Assembly: GCF_000208745.1 (NCBI RefSeq)
Contig: NC_030858.1
Coordinates: 30,287,234-30,351,233, forward strand
Direction of reading: 5' to 3'
Length of the DNA stretch: 64,000 nucleotides
DNA from: Theobroma cacao
Taxonomy: Eukaryota; Streptophyta; Magnoliopsida; Malvales; Malvaceae
In this document: piece by piece, positions 35,980-49,312 of the stretch
How positions within the stretch are numbered: the first letter of the stretch is position 1
How the letters are laid out: each line of letters opens with the position of its first letter
The notes under the pieces: model-generated
Seen by the model: only the letters and a program-made list of their open reading frames with translations
Databases searched by the model: none
Told to the model about the DNA's origin: nothing
Translations under genes and position numbers: made by a program

Positions 35980-37354
35980 TTGCAGTAAAAACAAATTACC
36001 TCCCACAATTGATGATAATGAAGATGAGGAGGAAGATTTAAGTGTATTTAGATTCATCCAATCACCAGGGGAGTATTCTTTACGTTTCCTTTATTTTTTT
36101 TCTTTAAAAATCAGGGACAATGTTTAGTTTTAAGTTTGGGGGGTGGGGTGTTTTTGTTTGTTCTTGCTTATCTTTGTTTGTTTATCTTTATTATTTTACA
36201 TGTTTATCTAGTTTTTATTTTTATCTTTTAAAAAAAATTGGAGATAAGTTGACACCTTGTCTATGATTTTTCTCTATCCTAGGATGATATTTTGACAATT
36301 TTATGATTTTAGCTTTTGGGAAACATATGGTTATGACTTAATTTTATGTGATATTCTTGTGTTAGCTTTATTTTAGAATGTGGCTTCCAATAATCTGAGG
36401 CATTTTATTCTTTTACTTAGAATTTTTATGTAATTCAGAGAATGTTTATGTTGATAAAGAGTATAGTGAACTCAAGAATTTCTAGAATTTGATTTATTCT
36501 CTCTCAAGGAGAAATCTTAGATATCACTTCGGATAGGAAGTGATTTAGGCCATGTTTGTAACGTTTGAACCTTTTTGAGCTTACCTTGTTATATTTATCC
36601 ATAGTCACCTTTTTTGAGCCTAACTTATGTTTTCTTTGTAAATACATAATAATGTTAGCCTTAGCCTATTTATTTAAATCCAACAATTTGAACCTTTCAT
36701 CCTTCAAGTATTTTAATCTTTGTAGGGAGTGATTTAAACTTAAGGATAAATTGAGGGAGAAATGTGAAAAAAAAAAAAACAAAAAACAAAAAAAGGGTGA
36801 TGGTTGTTAGAAAAATTAACCCTTGTTTATAATTGTCAAAAATAAGTTTTTGGTGTTAAAAACAAAGAAAAGAAATAAAATGTGTTGTACAAAGGAAAGT
36901 ATACTTCAAGTTCCCAGATTGATTAAGTACTTAGGGTGAATTTTAGCCTAAATATATCCTTTATCATACCTTGATCCTAGCCTCACATTATAAGCTTAAT
37001 GAAAGCTTATTGATCCTTGAATAAGTGTTATTAAATATTAGCTATGGGATTCTAGTTCTAATCTATGCTTAGAATTGACATAAACTAATCCGAATTGCAT
37101 GATATTCTTTGTAAGAGATTATTCACAGACACATAGGAAGTCTATTCGAAAAATAAGTTTTCACTTGAATTAATGCATAAATTTAAGAATTAGTTGTATT
37201 TTTCCTTAAGTTAGAATTGGGATAATTTCTAAGGGAAAAATTGGAGAATCATGCTTTGATACTTCTATCTCTCATAAAAATTTCTTTTATGATTAATTTT
37301 CTTCGTTTTATTTTCTTTTGCTCAAGGACTAGCAAAATTTCAAGTTTGGCTGTG
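35980..37354. other. 3' non-coding part of gypsy element G
   Basis: AT-rich with no ORF. A GTTTGGGGGGTGGGGTG purine tract at about 36136 marks the end of the coding part, a usual place in Athila-like elements. A degenerate A-rich run lies at 36767-36796. The 3' LTR follows at 37355. Confidence 0.6.
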
Positions 37355-38759
37355 TGATAATTCTATTTTATAAAATTATTTTAGTATAATTATGTTATTA
37401 AATATTAATCCTTAATTTTTTAATTATAATTTAGTTATTTTTAGTTGCTTTTATAATTAGTTTATTTTTAAGTGAGTTATTTTAATTTTATGTTTATTTA
37501 CTTTAATTTTTTTATTATTTATTAGTTTTTATGTTTTTGTAGGAATTAAGGGAATTTAGATTAATTTTGGAATGTAAGGTGTTTGAAGGATCTAGAATTC
37601 TGCTTGCATATGCTTTAATGTTTTGAACATAAATCATGTTACAAAACTCCAAATGATGTGATTCTTAAACTATTGGAAAGTTAAGAGATAGAGCTAAAAC
37701 TTTTATGCAAATCACTTTGTCCATGTTTTCCTCAAAGATAGAGAAAATTGTGTCGGAAGATGACAAGGTGTACTATTGCGAGAATAGATATTTTGAAGCT
37801 AATATTTGATGTTTTGGCCTCATTACACTTTTAAACCCAATAGTTAGAGTCAGTAGGTTAACTTAGGGAATTTTAGGTTAAGATTTTTACTATAAATAAT
37901 ATGTTTTAGGAGAAATTAGATAACTTTTGGAGATTGAAGAGGCTGAAAGTTGAGGCAGAAACTTGGAAAGCAAGGCTGCAATTAATTGTTTAGTTTTCTT
38001 CCTTAGCTTTTATTTTCTTGTTACTCTCAATGGTTGAAATTTATATATTATCATTTGTCTTTGCAATTATGAGTAGCTAACTTTATTTTTCTAAGATTGC
38101 AATTAAACTCACTTGTAATCTAAATTTTTTTATCTCTTTCTTGCTGGTCTTTAACAGGATTTGAATTGTTAATTCCAATTTGTTCTCCATGCTTTTTAAT
38201 TGATTGGCCACCAATTAAATTGATTGAGGAACCTAAACAAAATTGGGAAAGGGATTTTAGTGTAAAATCAAATTAGGATAGCATATAATCATATTAATTG
38301 GTTTATGTATAGGATAGGGATATACGTATATGCCATATGTAGTAAGAATTAAAACAAGAACTTAATGAATCTGTTTTAATTTCAATTCATATAGGGATAT
38401 AGTGCTTTGGTTAAAATAGATATTTTTGTAAGATGAGTCAGAAGACCCTTATAAATAGTTAAGGACTCTAGGTTAGCAATTCAACCTATTGAAATAAGTT
38501 AAGGAAAAGATATAAGATTCAAATGAAATGTGAGGGATATTATAATCCTAGGCTTGTTTGATTTGATTTTTACCCAAGTTATTGTTACTTTGACTTTTCT
38601 TTTTAGTTATTTGATTTTGAATGTTTGGGTAATATTAAATTGTTTTAATTTTAGTACTTAGTGAAATTTTTGATCAATTCTCTATGGGATCAATACTCTG
38701 CTTACCGTTATACTATCTTTTCAATACATATATTTGCGTAGGTAGAAATTTAACTAACA
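37355..38759 (+). repeat. 3' LTR of gypsy element G
   Basis: 1,405 bp, colinear with 22605-23810 but about 200 bp longer (the extra part is about 37893-38110). Ends TTTAACTAACA, followed by the AACAT duplication. Confidence 0.9.
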
Positions 38760-39200
38760 AACATACAATCCAAAAGAAAAGCACTAAAAAGATATCCCTA
38801 AGTTCCAGTAATATAATCAAAGCACAAAAAACACATAAAAGTGATGGCCAACTTCTGAAGTGGCAATAGAGAAGACATGAAAAACAAAGAAACCGAATCC
38901 CACATAGAAAAACACAACCTAACCACCATTCATAAGATATATTAGCCTTGTCAACACTAAGTTTTGCAAGAGAATCAGCCATGGAATTAGTTTCCCACAA
39001 TGTGTGCATGAATACTACATTAGGAATTTTTGAACAAAAGCAATCGATCTCATTAAAAATTCTCCACCACCTCCAAGGGTGTGACTCACTCACAATCACC
39101 CATTTGAAAGCCACCATAGAATTTGACTCCATATTCAAATTCACACAGCTCCATTTTGTTTCAGCAAACACCTTCATTGCCATGAGAATGGTCATTGTCT

Positions 39201-39403
39201 TAACATAATATTATTGAACCAAAACGCCTTGTAGCTCAACAAGGAAGTAATTCTATTGTTGGTTAGCATTAGAACCAAATGGGGTGGGCAACTGGCTAAT
39301 TTGACCACCAATTGTGATAAATAATCCTTCCTTATGCCCACAAGGAAGTAATTTTTTTGTTGGTTAGCATTGGAACCAAATGGGGTGGGCAACTAGTCGA
39401 TTT
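39201..39403. repeat. Short direct repeats next to LINE fragment
   Basis: A block of about 60 bp (AAGGAAGTAATT, TTGTTGGTTAGCATT, GAACCAAATGGGGTGGGCAA) occurs twice, about 110 bp apart (from about 39240 and 39350). It may be upstream LINE sequence or older host DNA. No protein domain is recognised. Confidence 0.5.
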
Positions 39404-40686
39404 TGTTGACTCCATATATTTTTATGATAACAAAACATTCTTCATCCTTTGATGTCTAACTATATCACTTAAGTGTTCAGGAAAAAGTTTAATCCCTTAA
39501 TAGAATTGTTTGAAAACAAATCAAGAAGCTTGCCTAATTACAATATAAGTTAATAAGTACAGACAAGCAAAGAGGAAAAAAGTTAGTGAAGAAAGAATGT
39601 TGTTAACTGATTAACATAGACCCTTAATGAATTAAGGCAAAACTAGGCACTATGCAAAGGTAAGATAGAAAAGCAAAACAGAAGCTCACTAATATGTTAA
39701 TCAAAGGGGTTAATTAATTAAAGCTCAAATTAGAGCAACTAAAAGCACCAAAATTCAAATTGAAAGTGATTATTGACTGTTAAAGAGCACCATATAAGGA
39801 GATCCAAATTTGAAGATTCTTTAATCGATTGAAGCTTATTTTAATTAGTTAAGGATAAAGGAAGAGAAGCTCTAATTAGTTAAAGGATAGACAAATCAGT
39901 TGAAAGAAAACTAGTGAAAAATAGTGCCTAAAAGTGTCTCAAAACAAAATGTTCTTAATTGGTTAAAGCCACCTTTAACCAATTAACATAGTGAAGGAGA
40001 CATATAGAAAAGGCTTAATTAGTTAAACCTCACCTTTTACCGATTAAAGGTTCATTGTCGACACATTAAAATTTAAGCACTAGAAGACAAAATAACGGTA
40101 ACAATGGGTTTAGAAATGTTTCTAATGGCCAGAATCTATCTCCAATGGCTAGAAGCTATTTTTCAAGTATTTAAAGGTTCTCAAACGATCAAAAAGAGTA
40201 GATAGAAGATACTAAGAGTTTGTTGGAGCCTAAAAAGGAAAAACTCTCTTTTACACTTGTATTCCACTTCTATCTTTGTAAAAGTGTTTAAGCTTGAGCT
40301 TGTACATCTTAGATAAGCTAAGTAACTAATTGTGCTCCATCTTATTCTTATTTCTCGCTTGATTAGAGTGTGTGAAGCCCTATAAGGGACTGTTGTAAAG
40401 ATTTAGAGCTTGGCTTATAAGTTCACCTTGTAAAACCTTGGTGGAAGTTGTTAATTCCACTGGTTTTAATGAACTTGGGTTGAAAATCCTTGATTGAGAA
40501 GATCAAAGTAGTAAATGTAGGTTAAGTGGATCAAACCACTATAAATATTGAGTTTTGTCCATTTCTCTTAACCTTTCTTTACTTGGTGTTCACTAACCTT
40601 AGCAAGTTTTGAAACATTCCATCTCATTTCTTCAAAAAGGTTTTAAACTTAAAAAGATTTCCTTTAAAAAATTTTTTAGTGCTGTT
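39404..40686 (+). repeat. Sirevirus-like LTR C1 (3'-truncated)
   Basis: Starts TGTTGACTCC like the LTR of element B and continues with related sequence, including many TTAATTGGTTAA-like motifs. It stops at AGTGCTGTT, where element C begins. The last ~50 bp of a full LTR, and any internal part, are missing. Element C probably inserted into, or recombined with, this LTR. Confidence 0.75.
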
Positions 40687-41898
40687 TGTTAACTCTATAT
40701 GTTTTTTATGATAACAAAACATTCCTTATTCATTATTATCTAACCCTTTGCTTAATTGTGCAAGATTTTGTTTAAATCTCTTAATATTGATGTTGATTAA
40801 AAGCAAGTCTAAAAAGGCTTGCCTTGATATAAGTATGGTCAATCAGTTAAAGGAACAGAGAATAAAAGCTAAGTGGAAACAAACAAGTATTGACTAGTTA
40901 ACAAGAAGCCTTAATCAGTTAAGGTATTCAAGGGCACTGAACAAGTGCGAAATGAAAGCTTCTTAATCGGTTAAAGGTCAAAGCAAAAAGTCAAGAAGTG
41001 CCAAAGTTCAAATTCAAATATTGTTAATAGTTCAAATAAAGTCAAATGAGAAGATTTAACCTTGAAGAAGCCCATTTCAATCAATTAAAAGGAGAATTAG
41101 TCAACTAAAACAAAGCTGGTGGAAAACATTTCTTAAAAACAAAAAATATTTAATCGATTAGAGCTACCACTAACTGGTTAGTGTAAGAAAGCAGTGTAGG
41201 AAACAGATAAGAGTTAATTGGTTAATAGGTCACTGCCAGCACACTCTGAATTTAAATACTAAAAGACAAAATAACGGCTAGAAAGAGATCAAACCTATTC
41301 ACAATGGTTATAAACTGTCTTTAACAACCAGTTTTGAGTTTTCAAATATAAAAAGGTATTCCAACGGTCAAAGACTAGTGAGAGAAGCTACCAAGACCAC
41401 ATTTTGAGCTAAAAAGCAAAAAAACTTTCTTTTGCACACTTGTTTTCATTCCAATTCTTGTAAAAGTGTTTTGAGCTTGATCGTATGCATCTTAAATCAA
41501 CAAGGGTGATCACTTGTATTTCTTTTTCTTCTTAATTCTTGGTTGATTAGAGTGTGCGAAGCACTATAAGATTTACTATAAGGGATTAAAGCTTAGGTTA
41601 GAAGCTCACCTTCTAAAAGCTTAGTGGAAGCTATTAATTCCACTAGTTTAGTGTAGTTAGGTTAAAAATCTTTGATTCGGACATTAAGGTAGTGGATGTA
41701 AATCAAGAGGACCGAACTGTTATAAATAATTATGTTTTGTCCACTTCTCTTTACCTTTTCCTTATTTGGTGCCTTTTAACCTTAACAAGTTTTAAACTTT
41801 CTATTTCATAGTGTATAAAAAGTTTTTCAAGCTTAAGAGCTGCCTTCAAAACATTTGAAGTGCTATTCACCCTCTCTAGCAATCCATTGTGATCAACA
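40687..41898 (+). repeat. 5' LTR of element C
   Basis: TGTTAACTC to GTGATCAACA. It carries repeated near-palindromes (CTTAATCGGTTAAAGG, TTAATCGATTAGAG, TTAATTGGTTAA). The primer site TGGTATCAGAATC follows at 41901, a slightly changed initiator-Met type. Confidence 0.88.
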
Positions 41899-41956
41899 AA
41901 TGGTATCAGAATCTAGCTTTCAAAATTAAGACTTAATATCTTTAGGGAAGATCCAA

Positions 41957-43600
41957 ATGGCTTTGCAAAAGTTTATTGTTGCTAAGGGATAATCCACAAA
42001 TGGGCCTCTTCTATTTGATGGATCAAATTATGCTTATTGGAGTACTAAAATGTCTATTTATATTAAAGCTCTTGATTATGAAATATGGGATGTGATTAAA
42101 AAATGACATTACATTCCCACCTATTCTAGTTTTGTCACGAGAGAGAAAATTCTCAAACCATGGGCAGAGTGGACTAAAGCTTAGATGAAAAAGTTCAAAC
42201 CAATTTCAAAGCTATTAACACTCTTCACTGTGCATTGACTCTTATTAAATTCAATAAAGTCTTTGGCGGTACCACAGCAAAGGAAATTTGAAAAAGACTT
42301 AGAGTCATTCATGAAGGGACTTATCAAGTTAAGGAGCCCGAGCTACTTTACTCACCCATAACTATGAAATGTTCAAAATGGAACTGGGTGATGACATCTC
42401 TACCATATTTGATAGGTTCACCAACATTACAAATAAGCTCAATCAACTTGGCAAAATCATCCGTGAACATGAGTTATTTAAGAGATTGCTTAGATGCCTC
42501 CCAAAAAGTTGGAAACCTAAAGTCACTACTATTTGAGAGGCTAAGGATCTCAATGTTGTTACTCTTGATAAAATATGTAGCTCACTTCTCACACATGAAC
42601 TTGAGTTGAAAAAAGATGAAGAGGAAGAAAAGAGAAAAGCCAAAAAGAAAAAGAAAAACCTTGCCTTGAAGATCAGCACACTTGAAGAAGAACTAGAAAA
42701 TCTTCCAAGTGATGAAGATAAAAGAGTTAGCTATGATTGTTGGAAGATTTAAAAAGCTCATGGGACAAAAAGGTAAAATGATTGGAAGAATGAATTATAA
42801 GAAGGATCAAGGTTTTTCATGGAAAAGCAAGTACAAGAGTGATCTCAAAAAGAAGGATGAAATAGTTTGCTTTAATGTTAAAAACCTGGACATTTCAGAT
42901 CCGAATGCCCACTACTCAAGGAAAAACCTTCAAAAAAAATGAAAAAAAATCAAAGAGAGCAGTGGTGGTAGCAACATGGTTCAACATTGACTCCTCAAGC
43001 TTAGAGGAAAAAAAAACAAATTTCTACTCGATGGCATTGGATGATGACATCTAACTCATGTGATTTTTCCTATGATAAACTTCAAGATGAGTACGATTGC
43101 CTATGTGTTAAATTTGAAAAGCTTGCATTGAAATATAAAACTATAAGAAAGAAAGCCATGGCATTGGATGATGAACTAAAAAAATCAAGTATGATTTTAA
43201 TTCTATCTTTGATCAAAGAAATATTTTTCAAATTGAACTTGAGCATTCCAAAACACATGTTAAACCCTTGAAGTTAGAACTAGAGAGAAAAAATATAGCC
43301 TTATGAAAGGCAGTGGATGAAAATGTTGCTATCAAATTTTCAATGGAAAAAAAACTCAAAACTAAAATGAAAAATAAAAAGAAACCAAAAGGAGATGCAA
43401 TTATAAAAAAAAAAAAGTAATACATCGGCATGTCATTGTTATGTGTGTAGCAAGAAAGGTCATTTCTTTTGTGATTGCTATCATAAGGGAAATAACCTTC
43501 CTAAAACTAAATTGGTTTGAATGCTTAAAAGATCGCATGTGCTTGAAAACCCCCAAAGACCCATCATAGTATGAATACCTCTATAGAAAAACTGAAGATT
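41957..43600 (+). pseudogene. gag of element C
   Basis: ATG at 41957 (MALQKFIVAKG then a stop). The UBN2-like region is frameshifted. Lys/Glu-rich and coiled segments follow, then a zinc knuckle CYVCSKKGHFFCDC near 43440. Many stops. Confidence 0.8.
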
Positions 43601-43639
43601 TGTTTGTAGGTTGAGCAAGAGCAAAAGGAATAATGTCTT

Positions 43640-46600
43640 AAAGTTTAACCAAAGGAAAGACGGCCTTGGTACTTAGACAGTGGTTGCTCAAGGCACATGA
43701 CTAGGAATGAGAAATTATTTGTAAAGCTCAATAAAAAGAAGAGTGGTAGTGTTTCTTTAGGTGATGACTCCAAAGGTATTATCTAAGGAATTGGAACCAT
43801 TAGTAACGCTTCTCAAACCCAAATTAAGCATGTTTTTTTCATTAATAGTCTAAGGTATAACTTGTTAAGCATTAGTCAACTTTGTGATAATGGCTTTAAA
43901 GTTTGCTTTGATTCCCATGGATATCAAGTAATTGATACTAACACTAATAAAGTTACATTCATTGGCAAAAGAATTAAGAACACGTATGTTAGCTTTCTTG
44001 ATGAAATTGAGCTTTATAATGAATCGTGTCTTATTGTTAATGATGTATGTGATAGTTGGTTATGGCATAAAAAATTAGGGTATGCTAGCATACACACTAT
44101 TTCAAACTCTTAAAAAAAGACTTAGTCATTGGACTTCCAAAAATGTCTTTTGAGAATGAAAAAGTTTATGATGCATGTCATTTTGGAAAACAAGTTAAAA
44201 GCTCTTTTAAATCTAAGAAAGTGATCTCAACTTCTAGCCACTTGAATTATTGCAGGTTGACTTGTTTGGATCAATTAATGTTACTAGTTTAGGTGGCAAG
44301 CCATATGGCTTTGTTGTTATTGATGATTACTCAAGATATACATGGGTATATTTTCTTGCTCACAAAGATAATGCCTTACCTACTTTTGTTAAATATTGTA
44401 AAAGAGTGCATAATGAGAAAGGCTTACCATTATTGGTGCTAGAAGTCACCATGGTAGTGAATTTGAAAGTGATGATTTTGAAATCTTTTACAATGAAAAT
44501 GATTTTGACCATAATTTTTAAACTCCTATAACTTCACAACAAAATAGAGTTGTTGAAAGAAACAAAAAGACTTTATAGGAAATGAAAAAAACAATGCTTT
44601 CTGAAAACAATTTGCTAAAATATTTTAGGCTAAAGTTGTGAACATGACATATTACATTTTGAATAGAGTTCTTATTAGAACCATGATTTCTAAAACCCCT
44701 TAGGAGCTTTATAAAGGAAGAAAACCAAACATTTCATATTTAAGGAGTTTTGGATGCAAATGCTTTGTTTTAAATAATGGAAAACATACCTTGGGAAAGT
44801 TTGATGCTAGAAGTGATGAAGCTATTTTCATAGGTTATGCATTGAACTCTAAAGCATACAGAGTGTTTAATAAAAGAACTTTGGTTATAGAAGAGTCAGT
44901 TCACATTATTTTTTATGAGACTAATGTTGTATAAAGAAATGTAGTGTTTGATGATGATGATGCAAATGATATTGAAAAGAAAATGGAAAATATGAGCTTA
45001 GATAACAAAAAAGATGATGGAAAGAGCTCAAAAGAGAAAGATGAAGAAGAACCACCTTTAGAAGACTTACAAAGAGTTGAAAATTAGCACACCGATCTTC
45101 CTATAAACTTGGAGATTTGTAAGAAATCATCTTCAAGAACAAATTATTGGTGATCCCTCGAAAGGTGTCAAAACTAGAAAAAGACTAAGGGAAACTTGTG
45201 AATATCTGGCATTCATATCACAAGTGGAACCAAAGAATTTTGAGCAAGCTATAGAGGAAGAGGGTTGGATGATTGCCATGCAAAAAGAACTTGGTCAATT
45301 TGAAAGGATCAAGGTTTGGACCTTAGTTCCAAGGCCAACCAACCATCAAATTGTTGGTACAAAATGGGTATTTAGAAACAAGTTAGATGAGTTGGGAATG
45401 TGGTTAGAAACAAAGGAAGGTTAGTTGCTCAAGGCTATAATCAAGAGGAAGATATTGATTATAATGAAACTTTTGCTCCTGTAGCTAGATTAGAAGCAAT
45501 TAGACTCTTACTTGCCTATGCTTGTTTCATGAATTTTAAATTGTTTCAAATGGATGTCAAAAGTGCATTTCTAAATGTCTTTATACAAGAAAAAGTGTAT
45601 GTTGAACAACCCCCTAGTTTTGAAGACTTTGAAAAAATTGATTATGTTTATAAATTACATAAAGCTTTATATGAATTGAAACAAGCTCCTAGAGTTTGGT
45701 ATGAAAAACTTTCAATATTTTTGATTGAAAAAGGATACTTGAGGGGGAGTGTAGACAATACTCTTTCCATAAATAAAAACAAAAATGATTTGATTGTGAT
45801 TCAACTATATATTGATGATATAGTATTTGGTGCCACTAAAAAAAGTTGTATGGAATTATGTTAAGAAAATGCAGGGTGAATTTGAAATGAGCATGATGGG
45901 AGAGCTAAAATTCTTCCTTGGTCTACAAATCAAGCAATGTAAAGATGGAATATTCATCAACCAAGAAAAGTACATTAAGAAAATGCTGAAAAAATTTGGT
46001 ATGATGAATCTAAAATCGATTAGAACTCCCATGAATCCTTCCACAAAGCTTGACAAAGATGAGAAAAGAAAAGATGTGGATCAAAAACTCTATAAAGATA
46101 TAATTGGCTCATTTTTTTTATTTAACTACAATTAGACTTGACATTTTATTTTGTGTTTGCCTATGTGCAAGATTCTAATCATGTCCCAAGGAATCACATT
46201 TGATTCTAACAAAAAGGATTTTTGGATATCTCTTAGATACTCAAGGCTTAGGACTATGGTATCCTAAAGGATCATCTTTTAATCTTCTTGGCTACTTCGA
46301 TGTTCACTTTTTTGGTAGTAAAACTAATCGAAAGATACTAGTGGCACTTGTCAATTCTTTATAAACGAGTTTGTGTCATGGTCTCGCAAGAAACAAAATT
46401 CACTTACTCTTTCAACTGCTGAGGCTAAATATATTTCACTAGGTAGTTGTTGTGCACAAATATTATGGATTAGGCAGTAGCTAAATGATTTTGGCATGTA
46501 CATGCATAATGTTCCTATCTTCTGTGACAACACGAGTTCCATAAACATCTCCAAAAACCTTGTTCAACATTCTTAGACTAAGCACATCAAAATTAGATAT

Positions 46601-46760
46601 CATTTCATTAGAGATCATGTGCTTAAAGGAGACGTAAAGGTAGAATTTATAGATGCCTTGCATCAATTAGCATATATTTTCACAAAACCATTGAGTGAAG
46701 AACAATTTTGTAAAATTAGAAGAGAATTAGGAATGCTTGATGTAAACTACTATGATTGAG
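43640..46760 (+). pseudogene. pol of element C
   Basis: Protease WYLDSGCSRHMT at about 43668. Integrase segments 43862-44113 and 44250-44531, including QVDLFGS, with a frameshift in the SDHG region. RT 45224-46135 contains FQMDVKSAFLN and YIDDIVFGA but has frameshifts at about 45400 and 45845. RNase H runs to the stop near 46759. Not translatable. Confidence 0.87.
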
Positions 46761-46819
46761 TAATATTTTTATCATGTTTTTGATGATATATTATATGGAA
46801 TCTGCTTTAATTTCATGAT

Positions 46820-47180
46820 TTAATTGATTGTGTGTTCATTTAATTAGTTATAGGACTTTCAAAAATTGGAAAATCTTGCTTTAGTTAGTTAAGACCTTCT
46901 TTAACCAGTTAAAGTCTTTTTGTGAATAAAGTGAAAGCCTAAACCAATAGAGTCGTAATCAATTAAAGGTCATTTTAACTGATTAAAAAAATTTTGTTTG
47001 TGAAAACTTGAAATACAGCCCTTAAAGACAATAACTCATTAATCGGTTAAAGCAAGCTTTAACCAATTAAAATACCATATGTCAGCAAACAAAAAAAAAG
47101 TAGACACTAAAATTAAAATTTTGAAAATAAAAAAACTTGAGAAAAAAGCTGACACGATTTAAGGGGCAACCTAACTGGTT
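46820..47180. promoter_or_regulatory. Near-palindrome cluster in pol-ORF3 spacer of element C
   Basis: At least eight TTAATCGGTTAA-like motifs lie in about 360 bp, for example TTTAACCAGTTAAAG, TTTTAACTGATTAAAA, TTAATCGGTTAAAGC and TTTAACCAATTAAAA. Some sit as inverted pairs (TTAATCGGTTAAAGCAAGCT followed by TTAACCAATTAA). Confidence 0.5.
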
Positions 47181-47334
47181 ACCGCCTATCATTTGTAACT
47201 CTCCACCTCCTCCAAAAATCGTCCTTCACTCTCTCTTAACCTCCAAGTCCTAAAGCCTAACTCAAACTCTCTCATATCCATCTGAGCAGTTAAGAAATCC
47301 AGAAAAACACTAAATCCAAACACCAACAAAAACC

Positions 47335-49312
47335 ATGGCTAAGATTTCACTAATAGAAAGTTACGAAAAACAGGAAGAAGAAATACCAGCAGAATCACCT
47401 TCATCACCCCTTCTACAAAAAAAAAAAGGATAAAATGGCCTTGAATCTGATGTCATAAAAAAAGGGGTTAAGTTGGAGCAAGAAAGGATCAAAATCCAAG
47501 AAATCTATAGCGATGGGGGTTTCAATTGAGAAAGGTACTTTCCAATCTTCTTGGTTTAGAAATGAAATTCATAAAAATAGGTTTACAAAGATTAAAAATA
47601 CTATTGTTTCTTGCGGTAAATTTTTGAATTAGGATAGCTTTAATGAAGTTCCTGATTTTAAGAATTCTCTATTTGACTTTCTTGAGGAACTAAAATTAAA
47701 ATATTTTAACACATTTGGAGAAAGATTTTTTAGTGCAACATTAGTTAAAGAATTCTACTCAGGTATTGCCTTAGGGAAAGATGTAGCTACCTTGAAAAGT
47801 TTATTAAGGAAAGGCTTAATGTTTTTCTTTGTGGGAAAGAATTTATTGTTACATCTTCATATTTAGGTAATTTGCTAAAAACAGAGTGTGAGGTTGGTAA
47901 ATTTAAGGTTCTAGACGGCTATGATCCCTCATTCATCTGGAAAGTTATCACCAATAAAAGGGAGAAATACCCTTCCAAAAGCTATGCCAGCTACATCCTT
48001 AGGCTCAAACCAGAATTCTCCACTACTTCATTGCCTCTACATTGCATGGGAGAAGCAATAACTATAGCTATGTGACTTCTAAGGATTTATGGCTAATGGA
48101 ATTTACCTTTAATGGAACCTCACTAAATGTTGCTAGGTTCATGATAAAAAGAATTAGAGGAACTTGCTTAGAAGATAGAACAAGTTTACCCTATGGGAAC
48201 ATCATTTGTGCTTTGATCACGATAAAGGGAATTTGGAACCCAAGATTCCAAGTAGATTGGAATAAAAACAAGGATCAAGGCATCTACTTGGGCAGTCTAT
48301 AAAAGATGGGATTTAAAATGTCTAGAAATGTATGCTAGAAATCTTCCAAAATGCTCTAAGAACCACTAGAAATAAAGCTCCCTTTACCTCTCAAGGAGAT
48401 AACCAACCACCCATCATAGATGAAACAATCTTCAATTTGAGTTGATGGAAAGTAAATCGAAGGATTAGTTAAACTAACAAGCTGAAAGAGAAAGTAACTA
48501 AAATTAAGGAGTTTCTACTAGATGTGAGCTACCCTAGAAAGACACCGGCCCTAATAGAAACTATAAAGCCTCTACAGCTAAAGAGAGAAACACAAAGACA
48601 TCTACCCCTATATCCTCCAAAGGAAAAACAATAATAGGAAGTCCCACACTTTCAAATGAAAAGACTATAACCGAAGAATTTGAAAGTCTGGCCTTAGAAT
48701 TTTCAACTACAATGTCAAAGGGCTATGATGTTGAAAAAGAACAAGTTTTCGAACCTTAAAAAAGTGTAACAAGAAACTCTTGAAAACTGAAAATGACAAA
48801 GGGTAAGAACCAGATCAAGACAAAGGAAGTGAAGAAAAAAGGGAAAGGATTTTAATCAAGAGGATGTGAGTGCTGCTAGCATAATGATAGATGACTTTAT
48901 TCAGCAACTTATACGAAAAGTGCAAGACAAGATAGCAAAGTATGATAAACCAACAATAGTTACATCTACAAAGCAAATAATTAGTTCAACAAACACAACT
49001 GGTGTGAGCAAGATCACTAAGAACGAACAACTAAATAAAGGAAAAGGAATAGCATCTGAACCTGCATCTACTAAAGCCAAATCCAATGGGACAAGAAAGA
49101 AAACAAAGGCTACAAAGACCCAATTCCTCAAAAAGAGAAAATTTGCAAGAATTGTTGAATTCACTATCAAACCACCCTCAAAACCTAGACCTCCTCAGAT
49201 TATATCGTCAGCATTTAACTCCTCATCCTCGACACTCTCTGATTCTTCCTCCTCCTTATCCCCTAAAGCCTTCAATGTGTATCTGGTACTGATGAGTCCT
49301 TACCTTATTTAA
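47335..49312 (+). pseudogene. Third ORF of element C
   Basis: ATG at 47335 (MAKISLIESYEKQEEEIP). Matches ORF3 of A and B (DLWLMEFTFNGTSLNVARFM at about 48080). The end is Ser/Thr/Lys-rich (48866-49312), with the basic stretch KKTKATKTQFLKKRK. Broken by stops near 47430, 47530, 48300 and elsewhere. Confidence 0.65.

Larger units (their letters stand above)
22605..38759 (+). mobile_element. Athila/Tat-like Ty3/gypsy element G (internally deleted, with nested copia)
   Basis: Flanked by perfect AACAT target duplications (22600-22604 and 38760-38764) and LTRs that start TGATAATTC and end TTTAACTAACA. The primer site matches tRNA-Asp, as in Athila/Tat elements. gag is split by copia element B at 24580. 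After the protease region the sequence jumps to an integrase-tail-like stretch near 35650, and no RT, RNase H or integrase core is present. It is therefore a non-autonomous or decayed copy. Confidence 0.88.
22434..39200 (-). mobile_element. LINE 3' fragment split by an Athila-like element
   Basis: The right part (39195-38760, minus) encodes a LINE-type RNase H segment: NMESNSMVAFKWV, WRIFNEIDCFCSKIPNVVF and NSMADSLAKLSVD. It is cut at 38759 by the gypsy LTR. The 3' UTR resumes at 22604 and ends in a poly-T run on the plus strand (22434-22445), which is the LINE poly-A tail. The two parts are joined by the AACAT target duplication. The 5' side is lost, probably by truncation. Only this RNase H end remains, so the copy is dead. 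Confidence 0.8.
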
